In this document: in pieces, positions 5,496 to 10,288 of the stretch | Position numbering within the stretch: the first letter of the stretch is position 1 | Layout: each line of letters opens with the position of its first letter | Assembly (NCBI GenBank): GCA_910585645.1 | Contig: CAJUFP010000136.1 | Span: 1 to 10,288 of the forward strand | From: an uncultured Hungatella sp. | Lineage (GTDB): Bacteria; Bacillota; Clostridia; Lachnospirales; Lachnospiraceae | Reading direction: 5' to 3' | Length of the DNA: 10,288 bases | The notes under the pieces: model-generated | The model's database searches: none | What the model saw: the letters and a program-made list of their open reading frames with translations, nothing else | Told to the model about the DNA's origin: nothing | Position numbers and translations under genes: made by a program

Positions 5496-6683
5496 ATGGC
5501 AAATAATTTTGAGTTTTACGCACCGACAAAAGTAATTTTTGGAAAGGGAACTGAAAGCGAGACAGGGAGGCAGATAAAAGAATTTGGGGCAGCCAGCGTC
5601 TTGATCGTATATGGCGGCGGGAGTGTGAAGCGTTCGGGACTGCTGGAAAAGGTGGAACATGCGCTTGACGATGCGCGGATCATGTTTTGCGAACTGGGAG
5701 GCGTAGTTCCAAATCCCCGTTTAGATAAGGTCTATGAGGGAATCCGTATCGGCAAATCAAAAAATGTTGATTTTCTTCTTGCTGTGGGAGGCGGCAGCGT
5801 GATTGATACGGCAAAAGCGATTGCCTATGGGCTGGCGGAACCGGAGAAAGATGTGTGGGAGCTGTTTGCCCATACGCGCATGGCGACAAAGTGCATGCCG
5901 GTTGCCAGTGTATTGTCCATTGCCGCGGCAGGAAGCGAGACATCGAAAGGATGCGTAATCACAAATGAAAAGACCGGAGAAAAGCGCGCGTATGATGATA
6001 ATCTTGCCCGCCCGAAGTTTGCCATTATGAATCCGGAATATACGAAATCCCTTCCGGATTACCAAACAGAGTCAGGGTGTACGGATATCATGATGCACAC
6101 AATGGAACGGTATTTTACCAATGGGGGCAATATGGAGATTACGGATGCCATTGCGGAAGGATTACTGCGTACCGTTATGAAAAATGCGGTTATTCTGCAT
6201 CAGAATCCGGGAGATCAGGATGCCCGTGGGGAGATTATGTGGGCAGGGAGCGTTGCCCATAATGACCTTACCGGCTGCGGAAATGACGGGGGAGATTTTA
6301 TGACCCACAAATTGGAACACGAACTGGGCGGTATGTTTGACGTGACTCATGGCGCGGGGCTTGCGGCTGTATGGCCAAGCTGGGCGAGATACGTTTGCGG
6401 GGAATGCCTGCACCGATTTGTCCGCTTTGCAAGGAATGTTATGGGCGTTACGCTGGATGGCACAGACGAAGAAGTCGCTGAGGCCGGTATATGCGCGATG
6501 GAGGATTTTTACCGCGGCATCGGGATGCCTACTAATCTGGATGAGCTTGGAATACACCCCACAGACGCCCAGATCGAGGATATGGCAGAGCGGTGTATGA
6601 TTGCGGCAGGAGCGAGAACAGGCTCCGCGAAAAAACTGAATCGGGAAGACGCGATTCGCATTTACCAAAATGCCCGCGAATGA
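5496..6683 (+). CDS. Iron-containing alcohol dehydrogenase (YqhD / butanol dehydrogenase type)
   Basis: A group III metal-dependent alcohol dehydrogenase, cytoplasmic, likely reducing aldehydes to alcohols with NAD(P)H; the substrate cannot be read. The start was set at ATG 5496 because AAGGAGG (5481-5487) lies 8 bases before it; an in-frame ATG at 5451 lacks this. The 395-aa length fits the family. The nucleotide-binding part has YGGGSVKRSGLL (39-50) and AVGGGSVIDTAKAI (96-109). Metal ligands are Asp197 and His201 in CTDIMMHTMERYF and His271 and His285 in HKLEHELGGMFDVTHGAGLA. The 14-residue spacing between the last two matches E. coli YqhD. GGGSVKR in the first loop is typical of the NADPH-preferring YqhD/BDH branch. 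Its expression is probably controlled by the divergent AraC-type gene. Confidence 0.95.
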   Translation: MANNFEFYAPTKVIFGKGTESETGRQIKEFGAASVLIVYGGGSVKRSGLLEKVEHALDDARIMFCELGGVVPNPRLDKVYEGIRIGKSKNVDFLLAVGGGSVIDTAKAIAYGLAEPEKDVWELFAHTRMATKCMPVASVLSIAAAGSETSKGCVITNEKTGEKRAYDDNLARPKFAIMNPEYTKSLPDYQTESGCTDIMMHTMERYFTNGGNMEITDAIAEGLLRTVMKNAVILHQNPGDQDARGEIMWAGSVAHNDLTGCGNDGGDFMTHKLEHELGGMFDVTHGAGLAAVWPSWARYVCGECLHRFVRFARNVMGVTLDGTDEEVAEAGICAMEDFYRGIGMPTNLDELGIHPTDAQIEDMAERCMIAAGARTGSAKKLNREDAIRIYQNARE

Positions 6684-6729
6684 CAGGAGAGAAAAGAGCT
6701 ATGGGGGCTGCCAGATCGCCCGTGTGGTT

Positions 6730-6759
6730 TTAACAAATATAAAAAAATGATCACATAAT
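6730..6759 (+). promoter_or_regulatory. Probable promoter of the SLH-MFP-ABC operon
   Basis: TTAACA (6730-6735) and CATAAT (6754-6759), 18 bp apart, each match 5 of 6 consensus positions. They lie in the AT-rich gap after the dehydrogenase gene. The predicted leader to ATG 6871 is about 105 nt. No clear terminator for the dehydrogenase gene is seen, so read-through from it is possible. Confidence 0.5.
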
Positions 6760-6870
6760 CATCACAGAATGAACACATTTTCCAGTTAAAGTAAAACCTG
6801 GATTAATTGCCCCATGACTGGCAGGCGGTACGCGCGGCAGGGGGACATGAAAACCAGGAGGAAGCGTTCT

Positions 6871-7962
6871 ATGAATCAATACAGAGTGACGGCCTGTATC
6901 ACGGCGGCGGCCCTTTTGGCAGCAGGAATGCCGTTTGCGGCGGAGGCATCGGAGAAGTATGAGCTGCGCAAAAGGGTTATCCGCCTAAGCGGGATCATGA
7001 GTACAACCAATGAGGGAGACGGGGTGACCAGAGGGGAGTATGCCCGGATGCTGGCCAATGCCAGTTCGTACAGGTCTGTTGCCCTAAAGACCAGCTCTAC
7101 AGCGGTGTTTTCCGATGTCCCCGCTGACAGCGAGTATGGGTGGGCAGTGAAACTGGCGTCGGAAAACGGGTGGATGAACGGATATCTGGGAGGGCTGTTT
7201 AAGCCGGATCAGCAGATTACGCTGCAGGAGGCTATCAGGGGCATTTTGGCGCTGCTTGGGTATACGGACCAGGATTTTTCCGGAGACCAGATTAATGGCA
7301 GGTGGACAAAGTACAATTACCTGGATCTGGGAGAGAATATTTCCAAGGAGCCGCTGGAGGTGCTGACCAGAAGGGACTGCGTGAATCTGTTTTATAACCT
7401 GCTGTGTGCCAAGGATACCACAGGCAAAGATTACTGTTCGGTTTTGGGCTACGAGCTTTCGGACGACGGGCAGGTGAACCCTCTGACAGTTTCGGACAAT
7501 GACCTGAAAGGCCCGAAGGTGGTGCCCTGCAATCATCGGATGGATGATTATGTGCCGTTTGATTTAAGTGAAGCTACGTTTTATCTGGACGGCCAGATGG
7601 CGTCTCTGGAGGCTGTGAAGCAGGCCAAGACTTACGGGTTTGTGGTGCTGTATTATCATGTGGTCAGCAAGACGGTCTGGGCTTACAGCGATGAGAGGAC
7701 GGCAGGGGCCAACAGCGGCATGGCGGCGATCAGCGGGGAGATCGCCGGGATTTTTTACAGTTCCAACAGTGTTATGACTCCAAATGTGGTTACACTGGAA
7801 GGAGATGACAGGGAGTTTAAGCTGAAAGATTCACAGGTGCAGTTCGGTTTCTCTATTTACGGAGACATGAAGGTGGGAGAGCGGGTGATCCTGGTGTGCG
7901 AGGTGTCAGGGAGCAGCGATGGAAATATGTCCTACACAGTAGTTGACTACATAGAGTATTGA
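6871..7962 (+). CDS. Secreted S-layer homology (SLH) domain protein
   Basis: An exported protein of 363 aa that probably binds cell-wall polysaccharide. The N-terminus is a signal peptide, with a hydrophobic core at about 6-22 and AEA|S cleavage after residue 26. SLH-like segments follow: VTRGEYARMLAN (52-63), a well-formed repeat from VFSDVPADSEYGWAVKLASE through the ITLQEAIRGILALLGY end (79-131), and LTRRDCVNLFYNLL (165-178). Residues 180-363 are a mostly beta region I do not recognise. The start ATG 6871 has AGGAGG (6856-6861) at 9-nt spacing. ATG 6847 is in frame and would add a more basic n-region (MKTRRKRS), so it stays possible, but its AGGGGG is too close. The stop is 13 bp before the adaptor gene, so it is co-transcribed with an efflux-type system and may be its wall-anchored partner. 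Confidence 0.85.
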   Translation: MNQYRVTACITAAALLAAGMPFAAEASEKYELRKRVIRLSGIMSTTNEGDGVTRGEYARMLANASSYRSVALKTSSTAVFSDVPADSEYGWAVKLASENGWMNGYLGGLFKPDQQITLQEAIRGILALLGYTDQDFSGDQINGRWTKYNYLDLGENISKEPLEVLTRRDCVNLFYNLLCAKDTTGKDYCSVLGYELSDDGQVNPLTVSDNDLKGPKVVPCNHRMDDYVPFDLSEATFYLDGQMASLEAVKQAKTYGFVVLYYHVVSKTVWAYSDERTAGANSGMAAISGEIAGIFYSSNSVMTPNVVTLEGDDREFKLKDSQVQFGFSIYGDMKVGERVILVCEVSGSSDGNMSYTVVDYIEY

Positions 7963-7975
7963 GAGGGCAGAGACC

Positions 7976-9757
7976 ATGGCAGATTTGAAGAATCTTTCTA
8001 CTCCTGTTAAGCGGGGGGAGAGCCGCAAGAGAAAGCACAAAAGGCTTACTGGCAGACAGAAGACCGCTGGGTTTGTTGCAGCCCTGGCAGCTGTGGCTCT
8101 GGCGGCAGCGGCCGTGACGCGACTGAGAACCGGGGCGGCTGAGACAGGCGGCGGTGCCGCGTCCCAGAAAACGGCCCTGGTTCAGCGCATGAGCATCACT
8201 TCCTCCCTGTCATCATCGGGAACCTTGTCTCCAAAAGACACATACACCATAACCTCTTTGGTGTCAGGGGATGTGGTGTCAGCGGAATTTGAGGAGGGGG
8301 ATCAGGTTGAGGAGGGGCAGACCCTGTATCGTATAGACGCGGCTTCCATGGAAACAGAGCTTAACTCAGCCCAAAATTCCGTGGAGCGGGCACAGGCCTC
8401 TTATGACCTGGCTGTGGAAGAATATAACCAGGCTTTAAGCGATTACGGCGGAAATACGTATAAATCCACAGAGACGGGATATATTAAGACCCTTTACGTG
8501 AAGGCGGGAGACAAGGTGAGCAGCGGCACAAAGATCGCGGATATTTATAATGATCAGGTAATGCGGCTGAAGGTTCCGTTTCTCAGCACAGACGCGGCAG
8601 GCATTGGTGTGGGCAATGGCGCTGTGATCACGCTGTCAGACACCGGGGAGCAGATCGGCGGCGCCGTAACGGCAGTCAGCGCCATGGAGGGGACCATGGC
8701 AGGCGGCCGCCTGGTAAAATACGTGACCATAGAGGTGGCCAATCCAGGCGGGCTGACAGAGGAATCTTTTGCCATGGTGCAGATCGGAGCGTATTTGTGC
8801 GCCCAGGAGGCTGCCTTTGAGCCGGCCCTGGATACGGTGATGAGCGCGGATATCTCCGGGGCGGTGGAGATTGGGTCTCTGACCGTAAGCGAGGGGGATT
8901 ATGTTTCCAAAGGGAGCCCGGTTTTCAGGATGACGGATAAAACGGCGGAAAATCTTATGAGGAGTTACAAAAACGCCATGGATCAGGCGGAAGAGTCCCT
9001 GGAATCCGCCAAGAGCAAGCTGGACAATACCCAGGATTCCTATGAGAATTACACCATTACGGCGCCGATTTCCGGAACGGTGATCACGAAAAATACCAAG
9101 GCAGGCGATAAAATAAGCGCAGGCGGCAATTCCGCCGCCACTTTGGCAGTGATCTATGACCTTTCCCAGCTGACTTTTGAGATGTCTGTGGATGAACTGG
9201 ATGTGCAGAGCGTGGAGGTGGGACAGACGGTGGAAGTTACGGCGGACGCCTGCGAGGGTCAGGTGTTTTCCGGTACAGTGACAAATATCAGCCTTGCCAG
9301 TTCCTATTCAAACGGTGTTACCAATTACCCGGTGACGGTAACGTTAAAGGAGACAGAGGGCCTGCTTCCGGGGATGAACGTAGACGGGAAGATTATCATC
9401 AGCCAGGCCCGGGATGTGCTGACAGTGCCTGTGGACTGTCTGATGCGGGGAAACCGGGTTTATGTGAGGGATGATTCGGCAACAGAGGCTTCCGGGTCGG
9501 TTCCGGCGGGCTTTCGGGCCGTGGAAGTGGAGACGGGACTGATGAATGATGATTATGTGGAGATTGTCAGCGGCCTTGTTGAGGGGGACGAGGTCTATGT
9601 TTCCCAGTCCAGCGCAGGAGGCAATGCTCAGATGATGCCGGGGATGCAGGGCGGCCCCGGAGGAGGGATGCCGGGAGGCGGAAACGGAGGCGGCCCCGGT
9701 GGCAGCGGAAGGCCGGGAGGCGGAAACGGAGGTGGTCCTGGTGGCGGACGTCCGTAA
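7976..9757 (+). CDS. HlyD/MacA-type membrane fusion protein (efflux adaptor) with tandem lipoyl modules
   Basis: The extracytoplasmic adaptor of a MacAB-like ABC exporter. It has a basic cytoplasmic start (11-29), one membrane anchor (31-47) and a long outer part. There are four half-lipoyl segments: GDVVSAEFEEGDQVEEGQTL (98-117), GYIKTLYVKAGDKVSSGTKI (168-187), SGAVEIGSLTVSEGDYVSKG (294-313) and SGTVITKNTKAGDKISAGG (366-384). Each pair flanks a helical coiled-coil hairpin (about 122-157 and 322-357). Beta-barrel regions lie at about 196-275 and 398-476, followed by a membrane-proximal part. The C-terminus (about 548-593) is a Gly/Pro/Asn tail. At 593 aa it is much longer than E. coli MacA (about 370), which the internal duplication explains. 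The start ATG 7976 follows GAGGG at 8 nt. Confidence 0.92.
   Translation: MADLKNLSTPVKRGESRKRKHKRLTGRQKTAGFVAALAAVALAAAAVTRLRTGAAETGGGAASQKTALVQRMSITSSLSSSGTLSPKDTYTITSLVSGDVVSAEFEEGDQVEEGQTLYRIDAASMETELNSAQNSVERAQASYDLAVEEYNQALSDYGGNTYKSTETGYIKTLYVKAGDKVSSGTKIADIYNDQVMRLKVPFLSTDAAGIGVGNGAVITLSDTGEQIGGAVTAVSAMEGTMAGGRLVKYVTIEVANPGGLTEESFAMVQIGAYLCAQEAAFEPALDTVMSADISGAVEIGSLTVSEGDYVSKGSPVFRMTDKTAENLMRSYKNAMDQAEESLESAKSKLDNTQDSYENYTITAPISGTVITKNTKAGDKISAGGNSAATLAVIYDLSQLTFEMSVDELDVQSVEVGQTVEVTADACEGQVFSGTVTNISLASSYSNGVTNYPVTVTLKETEGLLPGMNVDGKIIISQARDVLTVPVDCLMRGNRVYVRDDSATEASGSVPAGFRAVEVETGLMNDDYVEIVSGLVEGDEVYVSQSSAGGNAQMMPGMQGGPGGGMPGGGNGGGPGGSGRPGGGNGGGPGGGRP
9671..9754 (+). repeat. Two tandem 42-bp repeats coding the Gly-rich tail
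   Basis: Copies start at 9671 and 9713, each opening with CCGGGAGGCGGAAACGGAGG. The second copy diverges near its end (GGCGGCCCC against GGTGGTCCT, synonymous). The period is 14 codons, so repeat number could vary without a frameshift. The second copy also contains the ribosome binding site of the next gene. Confidence 0.8.
9728..9732 (+). promoter_or_regulatory. Ribosome binding site inside the adaptor's Gly-rich tail
   Basis: GGAGG, which also encodes part of a Gly-Gly run of the adaptor, lies 8 nt before GTG 9741 in the +1-shifted frame. It decides the start of the ATPase gene and implies translational coupling. Confidence 0.65.
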
Positions 9758-10288
9758 GGCAGACACCGGCGGGAAGCCTTTGATTGAGTTGAGGGATATT
9801 TACAAGATTTATGAGATGGGATCTGAGCAGGTGCGGGCCAGCGACGGTGTCAGCCTGACGATCTTCCGGGGAGAGTTTGTGGCTATTGTAGGCAAGTCGG
9901 GAAGCGGTAAGTCTACGCTGATGAATATTATCGGCGCTCTGGATGTGCCTACCAGGGGAGAGTATCTTCTGGGTGGCGAGGATACCAGCCGGATGAGCGA
10001 CGACGAGCTGGCGGATATCCGCAATGAGATGATCGGATTTATTTTCCAGCAGTACAATCTGCTGCCGAAGCTGAATCTGCTGGAGAATGTGGAACTGCCT
10101 CTTTTGTACGCAGGGGTGGCGGCTGATACGCGGAGGGAGCGGGCCATGGCGTCTTTGAGGCGGGTAGGGCTGGAGGATAAGTGGAAAAATCTGCCGAAAC
10201 AGCTGTCCGGCGGCCAGCAGCAGAGGGTGTCTATTGCCAGAGCTCTGGCGGGCAATCCTTCCCTGATCCTGGCGGATGAACCCACGGG
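9741..10288 (+). CDS. ABC transporter ATP-binding protein, MacB/LolD type (3' end cut by window)
   Basis: The ATPase subunit powering the export system, acting at the inner face of the membrane. The 182 visible residues hold Walker A GKSGSGKST (51-59), the Q-loop in FIFQQYNLLP (Gln103), the signature LSGGQQQRV (155-163) and Walker B LILADEPT (175-182); the window ends right after it. The ASDGVSLTIFRGEFVAIVG lead-in and the NVELPLLYAGV segment are typical of the MacB/LolD/FtsE group that pairs with FtsX-fold permeases. The start is GTG 9741, overlapping the end of the adaptor gene by 17 bp and preceded by GGAGG at 8 nt. A TTG at 9780 is in frame but lacks a good ribosome binding site. A MacB-like permease gene is expected next, outside the window. 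Confidence 0.95.
   Translation, partial: MADVRKADTGGKPLIELRDIYKIYEMGSEQVRASDGVSLTIFRGEFVAIVGKSGSGKSTLMNIIGALDVPTRGEYLLGGEDTSRMSDDELADIRNEMIGFIFQQYNLLPKLNLLENVELPLLYAGVAADTRRERAMASLRRVGLEDKWKNLPKQLSGGQQQRVSIARALAGNPSLILADEPT

Noticed and set aside
6162..6668. 168-aa open frame on the minus strand
   Set aside because: It is the reverse shadow of the alcohol dehydrogenase gene, whose metal-binding and nucleotide-binding motifs are intact. There is no start signal for the antisense frame.
6701..6733. Ten-codon frame (MGAARSPVWF) after the dehydrogenase gene
   Set aside because: AGGAGAG precedes it, but at a long spacing, and there is nothing to suggest a leader peptide or attenuator. It could be the stub of a lost gene, but it is too short to support.
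6744..6763. ATGAT/ATCAT short inverted repeat as terminator of the dehydrogenase gene
   Set aside because: Only five A/T-rich base pairs, with the homopolymer run on the wrong side for the + strand; it overlaps the better-supported promoter.
9809..10285. 158-aa open frame on the minus strand at the right edge
   Set aside because: It is antisense to the ABC ATPase, which has all expected motifs. The Ser/Arg-rich translation is typical of a GC-rich shadow frame.
1..10288. CRISPR array, tRNA, rRNA or transposase gene
   Set aside because: No regularly spaced repeats, no cloverleaf or rRNA-like segment, and no open frame with transposase or recombinase motifs was seen on either strand.

Overview
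The window looks like chromosome of an endospore-forming, anaerobic Firmicute of the Clostridia, most likely Lachnospiraceae-like. The reasons are the sporulation protease gene spoIVB, strong AGGAGG-type ribosome binding sites, an SLH-domain surface protein and an iron-type alcohol dehydrogenase. The taxon is an inference, not something read from a marker gene.

Layout. (1) 1 to about 2700 is visibly AT-rich and holds a row of small + strand genes: an unrecognised 165-aa protein, a SUKH (SMI1/KNR4) protein, an unrecognised 138-aa protein and a DUF7716-like 108-aa protein. Between and after them lie at least two broken genes: a frameshifted remnant at 869-1043 and a SUKH remnant at 2441-2700. 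This resembles the orphan immunity-gene arrays found next to polymorphic (Rhs/LXG/CDI-type) toxins, but no toxin is in the window. (2) A perfect 16-bp hairpin at 2728-2761 separates this island from the more GC-rich backbone. (3) spoIVB lies on the minus strand (2768-4042) behind a plausible forespore sigma-G-type promoter. (4) At 4198-4331 there is a clean 134-bp MITE: 11-bp perfect terminal inverted repeats flanked by 8-bp direct repeats. (5) An AraC-family regulator (minus) and a YqhD/butanol-dehydrogenase-type iron alcohol dehydrogenase (plus) are divergent and share an intergenic region with an inverted repeat positioned to act on both promoters. (6) From 6871 to the right edge there is one + strand operon: a secreted SLH-domain protein, a large HlyD/MacA-type membrane-fusion protein with two tandem lipoyl/coiled-coil modules and a Gly-rich tail, and a MacB/LolD-type ABC ATPase cut off by the window edge.

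How it fits together. The araC/adh pair is probably a self-contained inducible aldehyde/alcohol redox unit. The SLH-MFP-ABC operon is probably a MacAB-like export or surface-stress system whose permease should follow just outside the window, with the SLH protein as a wall-bound partner. The left island is probably defence against toxins of neighbouring cells and is undergoing turnover. I see no tRNA, rRNA, CRISPR array, riboswitch, phage gene or transposase. The strongest unannotated structure is the MITE. The least understood content is the immunity-like island.
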